Source: an uncultured Francisella sp.
Lineage (GTDB): Bacteria; Pseudomonadota; Gammaproteobacteria; Burkholderiales; Neisseriaceae
Assembly: GCA_943913655.1 (NCBI GenBank)
Contig: CALTZA010000008.1
Location: 1 to 64,000, forward strand
DNA length: 64,000 nt
Reading direction: 5' to 3'
A program made the translations under genes and the position numbers. The notes under the pieces are model-generated. The model did not search any database and was not told the DNA's origin. It saw only the letters and a program-made list of their open reading frames with translations. Position 1 is the first letter of the stretch. Every line of letters begins with the position of its first letter. Positions 46,950 to 55,778 of the stretch are shown piece after piece.

Positions 46950-48095
46950 TTAGTTTTGTTTCTGCAGCATTGTTCTAAATCGTAATAAAGCAAGTGCGAA
47001 AAATATCAGTCCATAGGCCAATAAAATTAACAGGGAAGTAAAAATAGCAGAAAACCCACTGCCTCTAAATATCAAGTCCTGTACATTATAAACAAAATGT
47101 GTAGTCGGCAAGAATTTGACGATTGTTTGCACTGTTGGACTCATTGCCTCCACTGGGGATGCTCCCCCAGAAGTAAAATGTGTGACCATAATCAAAGGAG
47201 TGACTATCAAACCAAACTGTGGTGTAGAAGGAGTTAAAGTTGCTAAAAACATCCCCACAGAAGTGGCCGCAAAAATATAGGCCCAGCAAGAAACAAGTAT
47301 CCATAGAAAAGAACCATTAATATCCACACCTAACCACCAATGCAAGACACCGTACAGAGAAGCCATAGCTGCTATCAAGATGACTAGGCCATTGGCAATA
47401 ATTTTTGCCAAAGCAATTTCTAATACATTTACCGGCATGACGAGCAAATGCTCGATTGTGCCGTGTTCTTTTTCACGAATAACTGCAGAACCAACTAGAA
47501 TTAAAGAAAGCAATGTAATATCCATTACTAATTGCATGACCGCACTGTATCGCCCTGACTCTCCTACACGATCAAAGAAAACACGGGTATTTTCTTTGAT
47601 CGGCATTGCACTATCTGTGCCATTAACTTTATAAAACTGTAAAAGCGCCTGCATAAACAGACGTTGGATATAAATAGTACCAATACCTGCCTGGGTGACA
47701 GAAGTTGCATCTACCAAAAGTTGAATCTTACTTGGCTGAGAAGAAAGTATATTTTTCTCAAAGTTATGTGGAAAATGCACGGTAAAAATATATTTTCCAT
47801 TGTTAATCTCTTCATTAATGTGATGCGGATCAACATACTGGGCATGTTTAAAATAAGGTGGGCGCAATGCATCAATCATGTGTCCTGATAATGCTGAGTG
47901 ATCCTCATCAATTATTCCCACCGAAGCATTTTTCACTTCCAAAGCCACTTGATGAAAGACGTTCACAATGACAAAAGTAAGTACAACTACAATCATCACA
48001 ATAAGCGGAATATCACTCAATAAGCTTTTTAGCTCCTTATAACCCAAAGCCAAAATATTGGCTATCATTTGTTTTAATTCATAAAACCCTGTCAT
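46950..48095 (-). CDS. ABC-2-type permease (YhhJ-like)
   Basis: 381 aa. One N-terminal membrane helix, a large periplasmic loop (residues about 60-190), then five C-terminal helices, with the ABC-2 core motif REKEHGTIEHLLVMPV near 228. Order HlyD-like, double-ATPase fusion, this permease matches E. coli yhiI-rbbA-yhhJ. It likely pairs with the permease half of the 922-aa protein as a heterodimeric exporter. Substrate unknown. Confidence 0.9.
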   Translation of the reverse strand: MTGFYELKQMIANILALGYKELKSLLSDIPLIVMIVVVLTFVIVNVFHQVALEVKNASVGIIDEDHSALSGHMIDALRPPYFKHAQYVDPHHINEEINNGKYIFTVHFPHNFEKNILSSQPSKIQLLVDATSVTQAGIGTIYIQRLFMQALLQFYKVNGTDSAMPIKENTRVFFDRVGESGRYSAVMQLVMDITLLSLILVGSAVIREKEHGTIEHLLVMPVNVLEIALAKIIANGLVILIAAMASLYGVLHWWLGVDINGSFLWILVSCWAYIFAATSVGMFLATLTPSTPQFGLIVTPLIMVTHFTSGGASPVEAMSPTVQTIVKFLPTTHFVYNVQDLIFRGSGFSAIFTSLLILLAYGLIFFALALLRFRTMLQKQN

Positions 48096-48098
48096 TAT

Positions 48099-50867
48099 TT
48101 AGGTTTCCTGTTTTTTAAGAAGCATACTAGCCAGTAGTATATAAACAATAGCAAAAGCCAGTAGCATCAGATAAGGTAACCATAAGTCATTAATTCCCAA
48201 TCCTTTATTAAATACCCCCAGACTAATTCGCTGAAACCATGATGCAGGGAAGAGAATACCAATCCAATAACCAATTCCGGTTAGGGTAGACACTGGATAG
48301 ATTAGACCAGAAAAATTAGCAGTAGGAATTAAAGCAACAATAGATGCCAGAAATAGCACCACGATTTGCGTATTGGCAAAAACAGACAACAGTAATCCCA
48401 AGGCAGAAATTGCTAATAAATAAAAAATGACTCCCACTAATAAAGCAATTAGCGACCCTTGATAAGGTACTGCGAAAAACAATACCGAAAAAGAAATCAA
48501 AAATAAGGCGCTAAAAAAGGTCAATACCACATAAGGAAGCTGCTTACCTAACAAATATTGTAGTGGTTTTGCCGAAGAACAGTAAAAATTGATGATCGAG
48601 CCCTTTTCTTTTTCACGTACAATCCCTAGGGCAGTCAACATAATGGTCATCAAAATCAAAGACAGCATAATCATCCCCGGCACAATAGCATAGACCGTCT
48701 TGAATTCAGGATTATACATAAACCGCTGCTCAATAAAATTGGGCAATGAAAACGGATGTTCTACCACCTGATTGTTTTTTAAATAATGGATGTTATATTG
48801 CAGCATAATTCCTGAAACATATTCTTTGATGGTGGAAGCCTTAAATGACTGCGCTCCATCAATCATAAAGTCAACACTGGGCTGCAGACGACGATTTAAA
48901 TCTTTACCATAATTCTTTGGAATATGGATGAGCAAATCCACATCATGCTTTTTCAGTTCATCATACGCTTTAGAAAATGTCGGAATCTGCGACACCTGGC
49001 TAAAGTAACGAGAACCGCCAAAAGCCTGGATTAAATCAGCGCTTAAAGAAGTATGATCATCATCCACCACAGCAAAACGAATATTTTCGATATCAAATGA
49101 AATGCAAGCTACTGCAGTCATCAGCAGTATTAATGGTCCTAAAAAGGTAAAAGCGATACGCACTTTATCGCGCGTCAACTCCTTAATTTCGCGATAAGCA
49201 AATACTGCCACCATATCAAACCAACCTATCACATTGCCCAGCAAACCCCTTTTTCGAGTATGATTTGTCTTCTCTATCAATTCTTGAATACCATCTATGT
49301 GGACAGTTTCCATCACTGATTTTTGTCCATGCGCTTGCAATAGATAATGAATAAAAGCATCTTCTAGATTATTTGTTCCAGCTTTTTCTTTTAGATCATC
49401 GGCTGAGCCCATGGCCAGAACTTTTCCTTCATCCATGAAGGAAATACGGTCACAGCGCTGGGCCTCATTCATGAAATGTGTGGAAACAAAAATGGTGATA
49501 CGGTCTTGGCGAGAAAGATTCATCAAATATTGCCAAAACATATCACGTGCCACAGGATCAACTCCGGAAGTCGGTTCGTCTAGAATCAACACCTCCGGTT
49601 GATGCAAGCAAGCAGCAGCAAGCTGCAAACGTTGTTGAATCCCTAGAGAAACGTCAGAAGGCTTGATATCGGCAAAATGCAACAGATCAAAACGTGTGAG
49701 CGCTTCTTTTACCATATCCGCCTGTTTGTCTGTTGGTAAACGATAAAGTTTGGCATGTAATTGCAGATTTTCTTTTATCGTGAGCTCTTCATAAAGGGAA
49801 AACAATTGCGACATATAACCAATTTTCATCTTGGTGGCATCATTGGTTTTTTCTACGGGCTGTCCAAGCAAAACTGCACTCCCTGAATCGGCTGTTAACA
49901 ACCCAGTGAGCATTTTCATAGTAGTGGTCTTACCGCACCCATTGGAACCCAAGAAACCAAAGATTTCTCCTCTCTCAATAGAAAAACTCACCCCGTCCAC
50001 TGCAGTAAAGTGACCAAACCTTTTGACTAGGTTATGTGCTTGAATTACCGCCTCCTCGCCCTCCTTTTTAACAAAAGGAGTCATCACTAAATGTCGATCT
50101 GCTTGATACGATTTTGGTAAATGCTTCACAAACGCTTCTTCTACCGACTGAGACTCGCTTGTCGATAGTAGCTTTTCTAGCTTTTCATTGAAAATAAGCT
50201 GTCCATTAAACAGTCCTAACAAATGTTCGAATTGCTCAGCTTCTTCCATATAGGCAGTGGCAACAATCATGGTCATTTCAGGACGCAGTTCACGTAATTT
50301 ATCAATTAGCAGCCAAAACTGCCGTCGCGACAATGGGTCGACCCCAGTTGTGGGCTCATCTAATATCAAAATTTCTGGATCATAAACCAAAGCACAGCAG
50401 AGACTTAATTTCTGCTTCATCCCACCAGAAAGCTGCCCTGCTGGACGATCTTTATATGGATATAAGCCAGTTGATTTGAGCAACTGTTCAATTTTTTTCT
50501 CACGTACAACCACAGGAATTTGTGATAAACGCGCAATAAATTCAATATTTTCGTAAACGGAAAGGGAAAAATAAAGATTGAGTCCCAAGCCTTGGGGCAT
50601 ATAAGCAATTTTGCTACTCAAATAATCGCGGTCTTTTTGTGTGCGCACTTTAGACCCTAATACTTCGATGCTTCCCTGCTGTAATTTTTTGACACCACAA
50701 ATTAGCGATAATAAAGTAGACTTGCCAACCCCATCTGGACCAATGAGTCCAACAGTGCAGCCACGCCTAATAGAAATCGATACATCATTAAGAGCTTTTA
50801 TTCTGCCATAGCGATGCGAAAGATGCTGCAGTTTTATGACTGTTTCTTTGATGTCATTTTGTATCAT
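48099..50867 (-). CDS. rbbA: RbbA-type fusion: two ABC ATPases plus ABC-2 permease
   Basis: 922 aa. First ATPase at about 10-230 (Walker A GPDGVGKSTLL, signature LSGGMKQKLSL, Walker B ILILDEPTTGVDP). Second ATPase at about 280-500 (GSNGCGKTTTMK; the signature is VSLGIQQRLQL, where the usual LSGG is replaced by VSLG; Walker B VLILDEPTSGVDP). Permease half from about 555 with REKEKGSIINFYCSS near 755. Same architecture as E. coli RbbA/YhiH, reported as ribosome-associated, but the HlyD and TolC neighbours argue for an export role here. The degenerate second signature could make the ATPase sites unequal. Confidence 0.9.
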   Translation of the reverse strand: MIQNDIKETVIKLQHLSHRYGRIKALNDVSISIRRGCTVGLIGPDGVGKSTLLSLICGVKKLQQGSIEVLGSKVRTQKDRDYLSSKIAYMPQGLGLNLYFSLSVYENIEFIARLSQIPVVVREKKIEQLLKSTGLYPYKDRPAGQLSGGMKQKLSLCCALVYDPEILILDEPTTGVDPLSRRQFWLLIDKLRELRPEMTMIVATAYMEEAEQFEHLLGLFNGQLIFNEKLEKLLSTSESQSVEEAFVKHLPKSYQADRHLVMTPFVKKEGEEAVIQAHNLVKRFGHFTAVDGVSFSIERGEIFGFLGSNGCGKTTTMKMLTGLLTADSGSAVLLGQPVEKTNDATKMKIGYMSQLFSLYEELTIKENLQLHAKLYRLPTDKQADMVKEALTRFDLLHFADIKPSDVSLGIQQRLQLAAACLHQPEVLILDEPTSGVDPVARDMFWQYLMNLSRQDRITIFVSTHFMNEAQRCDRISFMDEGKVLAMGSADDLKEKAGTNNLEDAFIHYLLQAHGQKSVMETVHIDGIQELIEKTNHTRKRGLLGNVIGWFDMVAVFAYREIKELTRDKVRIAFTFLGPLILLMTAVACISFDIENIRFAVVDDDHTSLSADLIQAFGGSRYFSQVSQIPTFSKAYDELKKHDVDLLIHIPKNYGKDLNRRLQPSVDFMIDGAQSFKASTIKEYVSGIMLQYNIHYLKNNQVVEHPFSLPNFIEQRFMYNPEFKTVYAIVPGMIMLSLILMTIMLTALGIVREKEKGSIINFYCSSAKPLQYLLGKQLPYVVLTFFSALFLISFSVLFFAVPYQGSLIALLVGVIFYLLAISALGLLLSVFANTQIVVLFLASIVALIPTANFSGLIYPVSTLTGIGYWIGILFPASWFQRISLGVFNKGLGINDLWLPYLMLLAFAIVYILLASMLLKKQET

Positions 50868-50879
50868 TGCTTATTTTGA

Positions 50880-51860
50880 TTAATTTTTTGGCAATTTAAT
50901 TTGAAGTCTCTCTGGCCAATGCTGTTGTGCATCAGTTTTTACATACCCCACACCGGTTAAGCCATTTTTCAGTAATTTATTATATTTAATGGCAATTTCC
51001 TCTGGGATCTTTAACTTAACTCGATAAGCCATGGTATCTCTCTCTTGTTGCGTCTCAACATATTTTGGAGTGAACTGAGCTTCTGAAGAAATATATTGAA
51101 TAGTCGCTGGAAACACTCCATCAAGATTATCTAAAACAATACGCGCCTCATCTCCTAAACGGATATTAGCTATCGACCGTGTGGTCAGAAAAATATTCAT
51201 ATATACATTTTTATAATCAAGCAGGGTAAACACGCGCGTTCCTTGCCCGATCACAGAACCCACTTCAACCAGCTGACTTTCTACACGCCCATCAAGTGGT
51301 GACTTTACCGTCAGATCTTTTTTGACTGATTGTAAACGATCAATATTGGCTTGAGCTTCTCCAATCGCTGCATCTGCTTCTTTCACTGCTGCAGACGCTG
51401 CCTTAACAGAAGCTTCATCTCCTGCCATCTGCGCTTTCCTTTTTACCAATTCAGCATTAGAAACAAGATGATCATGATACATCCTCACTGCGTTTTGATA
51501 ATCTAAACGAGATACCTTTAATTTTTGCTGATAAGCAGCTGCTTCGGAACGAGCCCGTGTTTTTGCTTCAATTCCACGACGCCTGGCTGCATTCGCCACC
51601 GCAATTTGTGCATCTGCATCGGTGGCTTGCATATGAATCAAGGCTTGATCTTTTTGTACATGGTCTCCCTCAGCTACCAAAACTTCTGCCACCCGTCCAG
51701 GATAAATAGTCGCCGCATTGATCAAGGTCATTTCTAATCGCCCGTTACTCGAGTAAATCCCTTCTGGTGTAAAAGAACGCTGATAATGAACATAATAAAC
51801 CATGCCGGCAATCGCTAAGGCCAAAATTGCTGCCGCCACAATAAGGTACTTTCTATTCAT
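50880..51860 (-). CDS. HlyD-family periplasmic adaptor (YhiI-like)
   Basis: 326 aa. N-terminal membrane anchor (LIVAAAILALAIAGMVYYV), lipoyl-like half motifs (VAEVLVAEGDHVQKDQALIHM near 60 and LTVKSPLDGRVESQLVEVGSVIGQGTRVF near 185, here split), an alpha hairpin rich in Ala, Lys and Glu between them (about 85-180), and a beta-barrel domain. Links the inner-membrane ABC exporter to the outer-membrane factor. First gene of a four-gene operon. Confidence 0.92.
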   Translation of the reverse strand: MNRKYLIVAAAILALAIAGMVYYVHYQRSFTPEGIYSSNGRLEMTLINAATIYPGRVAEVLVAEGDHVQKDQALIHMQATDADAQIAVANAARRRGIEAKTRARSEAAAYQQKLKVSRLDYQNAVRMYHDHLVSNAELVKRKAQMAGDEASVKAASAAVKEADAAIGEAQANIDRLQSVKKDLTVKSPLDGRVESQLVEVGSVIGQGTRVFTLLDYKNVYMNIFLTTRSIANIRLGDEARIVLDNLDGVFPATIQYISSEAQFTPKYVETQQERDTMAYRVKLKIPEEIAIKYNKLLKNGLTGVGYVKTDAQQHWPERLQIKLPKN

Positions 51861-51945
51861 AACAACAACCTACCATCCATCACCAACTTAAGTGCTCAAC
51901 AAAGCAATGCTTGTACCACAAAATCATACTCCAGTCTAGGAAAAA

Positions 51946-51966
51946 CAAAAAAGCTTTAAGCTCTTC
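51946..51966 (-). terminator. weak terminator after mug
   Basis: Minus strand: AGCTTAAAGCT followed by TTTTTTGTTTTT. The stem is only 4-5 bp. It lies between mug and the HlyD gene. Confidence 0.3.
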
Positions 51967-52030
51967 TAACATTAGCAAATCATCACTCATTAACTAAGTT
52001 AATAAACTCACCTTCTTCACCTTGGCACTA

Positions 52031-52531
52031 TCAAGTGGATGATGTATCTAAAGCCAACGCCAGCTGGCGATAATGCTCAGTAAGTTCTGTCAGGGTCGCA
52101 CGATTAAGCCCACTGGGATGTGGCAACACCCATACTTCAGTCGCGCCAATTCTTAAATCCTGTCGTCCCCAATTCACTTTATTTTGTCGAAAAGCAATCT
52201 CATAAGCCTGCTTTCCTAATACGGCCAACGCTCTTGGTTGGTACTGTTTTATTTTATTTTTGACCACCTCACCACCTAGGCGTAGCTCTTCTCGTGTTAA
52301 TTCGCTGGCTGCCACAGTCATACGTTGTACCAATACCATATTGCCACAGCCGTAATCAGCAAGTAGTGGCCACTGGGCTGGTGTTAATAATCGATCGGTG
52401 AAGCCTGCTTGATAAATTACCCGCCAAAAACGATTGGTTGGATTAGCAAAAGGCTGCTGCAATTTAGCAGTCATGGCACCAGGATTAATGCCACAAAAAA
52501 CCACTTTTAAATGAGGTTGTAATAATTCCAT
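52031..52531 (-). CDS. mug: G/U mismatch-specific DNA glycosylase
   Basis: 166 aa uracil-DNA-glycosylase-fold enzyme that removes uracil and ethenocytosine opposite guanine. Motifs: FCGINPGAMTA near residue 12 (catalytic Asn in GINPG), FANPTNRFWRVIYQAGF near 28, ALAVLGKQAYEIAF near 103, and VWVLPHPSGLNRA near 132. Four of five family motifs are clear. 12 bp downstream of tatD, same strand. Confidence 0.92.
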   Translation of the reverse strand: MELLQPHLKVVFCGINPGAMTAKLQQPFANPTNRFWRVIYQAGFTDRLLTPAQWPLLADYGCGNMVLVQRMTVAASELTREELRLGGEVVKNKIKQYQPRALAVLGKQAYEIAFRQNKVNWGRQDLRIGATEVWVLPHPSGLNRATLTELTEHYRQLALALDTSST

Positions 52532-52543
52532 ACGCTAATGAAT

Positions 52544-53326
52544 TTAATGAGAAATAAATACTGCTTCGCTATTATGCCATAGCTGAGTTGCTAACAACTC
52601 ACATGGTTCCGATCGAATCTCACATAGTGCCTGGAAAATAAAGACTAGATTTACAGGTCGATTAAGTTGTCCAGGTTGTTGCGCAATAGGCATATCTGGA
52701 GAATCTGTTTCCAGGACTAAGCTATTAAGCGGTAAACGCGCAATCGTCTCTCTCGTTTTAGAGGCACGTAGATAGGTGATGGTACCACCCACTCCTATTT
52801 TAAATCCCAGATCAACATAGCGCATAGCTTCTTGTAAGGATCCGGAAAACCCATGAATGACACCCTGCACCTTATTATTTTTTAAAAACCTATACACCTC
52901 GTTATGTGCTTTTCTAGCATGAATAGAAACAGGAAGTTGATGATGTGAAGCAAGTTGCAGCTGAGCCTCAAAGTAAGCACACTGCGCAAACCACCATTGG
53001 TCGATTGTTAATTCCCGGATATAGCGTTCCAAACCGATTTCGCCAATTGCCGCAAGCGCCCCTGTTTGTATTAGCTTTTCTAGCTGATCAAGGTCAGCTT
53101 TTTGATGCTGCTGGATATATAAAGGATGTAGACCCAGGGCAGGAAGCAAAACAGTGGGCGCTTTCTCACATAAAGACAAAATAGGTGAAAAATTCCTTTT
53201 GCTTGTGCCCATCACCATGATTTTTGCAATCTGTACCCTTTCACATTCTTTTAAAAAAGCACCTAAAGTAAGCCCTAATTCATGCAATAACGCATCGCTA
53301 TGAGTATGGGTATCAAAAAAAGGCAT
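52544..53326 (-). CDS. TatD-family metal-dependent hydrolase
   Basis: 260 aa TIM-barrel hydrolase. Metal ligands: FFDTHTHSD at the N-terminus, GEIGLE near 95 (Glu), PVSIHARKAH near 133, GVIHGFSGS near 155, and the final Asp in VLETDSPDMP near 205. The YjjV/TatD group has 3'-5' DNase activity, but substrates for many members are unknown. No clear ribosome-binding site before the ATG; a TTG two codons upstream is in frame. Confidence 0.9.
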   Translation of the reverse strand: MPFFDTHTHSDALLHELGLTLGAFLKECERVQIAKIMVMGTSKRNFSPILSLCEKAPTVLLPALGLHPLYIQQHQKADLDQLEKLIQTGALAAIGEIGLERYIRELTIDQWWFAQCAYFEAQLQLASHHQLPVSIHARKAHNEVYRFLKNNKVQGVIHGFSGSLQEAMRYVDLGFKIGVGGTITYLRASKTRETIARLPLNSLVLETDSPDMPIAQQPGQLNRPVNLVFIFQALCEIRSEPCELLATQLWHNSEAVFISH

Positions 53327-53336
53327 GGACAAAAAA

Positions 53337-53837
53337 TCAAGATTTTTTCTTGCGCGGAATCCACGCCCAAATCATTTCAACCTGCACTGGCTCAATTCCT
53401 TTCTGATCAACAACGCGCACAGGCACCATAAAATGGCCTTTTGTTTCTTGAATAATAGTATTTGCCATTGTGTCGTCTAAGGTCGCAGTGGCTGTGAGAT
53501 CACCATTTGCCACTTTAATGTATTTAATATGCATTTCTTTTAATAAAATTAATTTATCTTTGGGACAATTCATCATCGTCACAAAACCAGAAGCAGTTTC
53601 AGCAATGCTCGCAGTAACACAAGCATGTACGCCATGAATATGATTGTGCACACGCTTATGATTGCGCACCAGCACAACTACCTCTTCACGCGTCAGTTTT
53701 TTAAATCGTATGCCGGCTGTGTTGATGAAAGGGACCAAACGACCCATGAGATAGCTGCGGACATTTTCTTTCATTAATTCGGGCAACAAAGATTCAATTC
53801 GCTTCACTTTCGTATATAGTTCACTTTCAATACGCAT
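53337..53837 (-). CDS. DUF4442-type hotdog thioesterase-like protein
   Basis: 166 aa from the ATG at 53837 (MRIESELYTKVK) with GGAGA eight bases upstream. Predicted hotdog fold: RYLMG-like SYLMGRLVPFINTAGIRFKKL, then VRNHKRVHNHIHGVHACVTASIAETASGF (family NHxxxxHAxAxxxxAE, the active-site helix), then KVANGDLTATATL. Likely an acyl-CoA thioesterase relative; substrate unknown. 10 bp before tatD. Confidence 0.85.
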   Translation of the reverse strand: MRIESELYTKVKRIESLLPELMKENVRSYLMGRLVPFINTAGIRFKKLTREEVVVLVRNHKRVHNHIHGVHACVTASIAETASGFVTMMNCPKDKLILLKEMHIKYIKVANGDLTATATLDDTMANTIIQETKGHFMVPVRVVDQKGIEPVQVEMIWAWIPRKKKS

Positions 53838-53947
53838 CAATAAGGTCTCCAGATTATGATAGTATTCGCCTATAAAACTAAAATAATAAAGATTAATATA
53901 AAACAACTTATTTAATCGGGCAACCAAGGAATATTCAGATCATAGTG

Positions 53948-54790
53948 ATGCAACTTCCCTTCTGCAAAATGCACGGTTTGGGTAATGATTTTATGGTCAT
54001 CAATGGTATTGATCATCCTGTAAAACTTGACCCTAACATGATTCGCCGCTGGGCAGATCGCCACACGGGTATCGGTTTTGACCAGCTCTTATTAATTGAA
54101 TCCTCTTTTGATCGGGACTGCGATTTTCGATATCGTATTTTTAACGCTGATGGAGAGGAAGTAGGCCAATGCGGCAATGGTGCGCGCTGTTGCGCAGCGT
54201 ACGTCTATGCAAAAAAAATGACAACAAACAAAGTGATCCGTGTGCAAACCCGCGATAGAAAGCTCACTTTACACATCAAAGATCATAATTTAGTTGAAGT
54301 GAACATGGGCAAAGCAAAACTTGTTCCAGAAGAAATTCCCTTTACTCCTCCTAATCCTTCGCCTGCAACAAACGGATTATATTTAATTCGCATCAATCAG
54401 CTTCCTTTTGAAGTGGCGGTAGCTAATCTTGGTAACCCGCATGCTATTGTACTGGTAAAAGATGTTGATCAAACCCCTATTGCAAAATGGGGCGCACTTA
54501 TTGAAAGCGCAAGCAGTTACTTTCCCCAACGCACTAACGTTGGCTTCATGCAAATTTTAGACCAAGCGCATATCCGTTTACGGGTCTTTGAACGCGGTGT
54601 TGGAGAAACCTTAGCTTGTGGTTCAGGCGCTTGCGCTGCAGTTGTGGTGGGATATAAATTAGGCTTATTGGCAAAAAAAGTCTGGGTTACTTTACCAGGA
54701 GGAAGTCTATTTGTTTACATCATGTCCTCTGGAGAAATTCTCTTAACCGGTCCTGCTAATTTCGTTTTTGAGGGATCTGTCATCTTATGA
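53948..54790 (+). CDS. dapF: diaminopimelate epimerase
   Basis: 280 aa. Interconverts LL- and meso-diaminopimelate for lysine and peptidoglycan. Two catalytic cysteines: EVGQCGNGARC near residue 73 and TLACGSGACA near 223. MHGLGNDFMVI at the start and NADGEE. The last 4 nt overlap the start of the DUF484 gene (ATGA), the conserved pairing. Confidence 0.96.
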   Translation: MQLPFCKMHGLGNDFMVINGIDHPVKLDPNMIRRWADRHTGIGFDQLLLIESSFDRDCDFRYRIFNADGEEVGQCGNGARCCAAYVYAKKMTTNKVIRVQTRDRKLTLHIKDHNLVEVNMGKAKLVPEEIPFTPPNPSPATNGLYLIRINQLPFEVAVANLGNPHAIVLVKDVDQTPIAKWGALIESASSYFPQRTNVGFMQILDQAHIRLRVFERGVGETLACGSGACAAVVVGYKLGLLAKKVWVTLPGGSLFVYIMSSGEILLTGPANFVFEGSVIL

Positions 54791-55407
54791 ATAATAATCA
54801 AACTTGCAAGTCTAAGAAAGATAAAAAAGTAAAATCTTTTTCTGTAATACAAGCACATGTGAATCACGATATGATAGAAAATCTACGCTGGCAGCTTGAA
54901 GAAATGTATCATATTGCTGAAGCTAATTTTGCTTTGATACAAAAAATGTTCGCCTTTGATCACGCCTTATTGGCTTGTAGCACTGCAGAGCAATTAGCAA
55001 TAACTATAAAGGACCATTTTTCTCATAGCTGGCAATTATCACATGTTTTTTTTAAAGGTATTCCTCCTCTAGTAAAATCTCTAGGACTAAGTAAAGAATA
55101 TGAAATTGATGATGAACAGGCAATCAAAGTGCTTGATCAACTAACCAAGCCTCGATCAGGAATTCAGTGTATCCATCCTAGATTTTTTGTCTACTTTGAA
55201 AAAAACCAACCTCCCATAGAAAGCTTTTTACACCTTCCCATCCAGATAGAGAAAAAAACAGTTGCCATCATTTTGGTCGGTCATGAAGATCCTGAATATT
55301 TTTCTACTGATGCTCCCAAAGATTATGTGGCCATTCTTGCAAAATCAGTGGGCATCACCATACAGCGACTGATTGAAGAAAAAGCAACCCAAAGGTATTT
55401 AGAATAA
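54787..55407 (+). CDS. DUF484 (GAF-like) protein
   Basis: 206 aa. Has a coiled-coil start (HDMIENLRWQLEEMYHIAEANFALIQKMFAFDHALLAC, split) and a GAF-like domain (ESFLHLPIQIEKKTVAIILVGHEDPEYFSTDAPKDYVAILAKSVGITIQR). DUF484 typically follows dapF and precedes xerC; here xerC is absent and the toxin-like island begins. Function unknown. Confidence 0.9.
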   Translation: MNNNQTCKSKKDKKVKSFSVIQAHVNHDMIENLRWQLEEMYHIAEANFALIQKMFAFDHALLACSTAEQLAITIKDHFSHSWQLSHVFFKGIPPLVKSLGLSKEYEIDDEQAIKVLDQLTKPRSGIQCIHPRFFVYFEKNQPPIESFLHLPIQIEKKTVAIILVGHEDPEYFSTDAPKDYVAILAKSVGITIQRLIEEKATQRYLE

Positions 55408-55778
55408 CCTTGATTTTTAACAGTTAAGTTGCATCATTGTCCATCGTATGTGTTTATGAATCGACCAAAGTAATATTCTTCTATTTTCTATAGAATTTCG
55501 AACTCATTTTTATATTTTCGTCAGACAATTGATCGGGCAGTTAACTACAGACATCGCTGCAAATATTTTTAGTCCATATATCTCTTTTGTCTCCTTTTAA
55601 CGACACTTGGTATATCGAGGCAAACTCACATAACCAACTGTTATATATGGGGTAATTAAATAACTACCAGAATATTATCTAGACAAATATTAACTTTATT
55701 TGATTTAAAGTGCGATAATAACTAATATAAAGAGAGTGATAGTATTTCTGGTGTACTATATTGAGTTGAGGAGCAAAT
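55408..55778 (+). promoter_or_regulatory. upstream region and promoter of lysozyme module 1
   Basis: 371 bp. A promoter fits at 55700-55728: TTGATT, 17-bp spacer, TAATAT, about 50 bp before the ATG; GAGGAG lies seven bases before it. The segment near 55,585-55,620 (CTCCTTTTAACGACACTTGGTATAT) has a close copy near 61,180-61,210, upstream of the decayed module 3. Confidence 0.55.
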
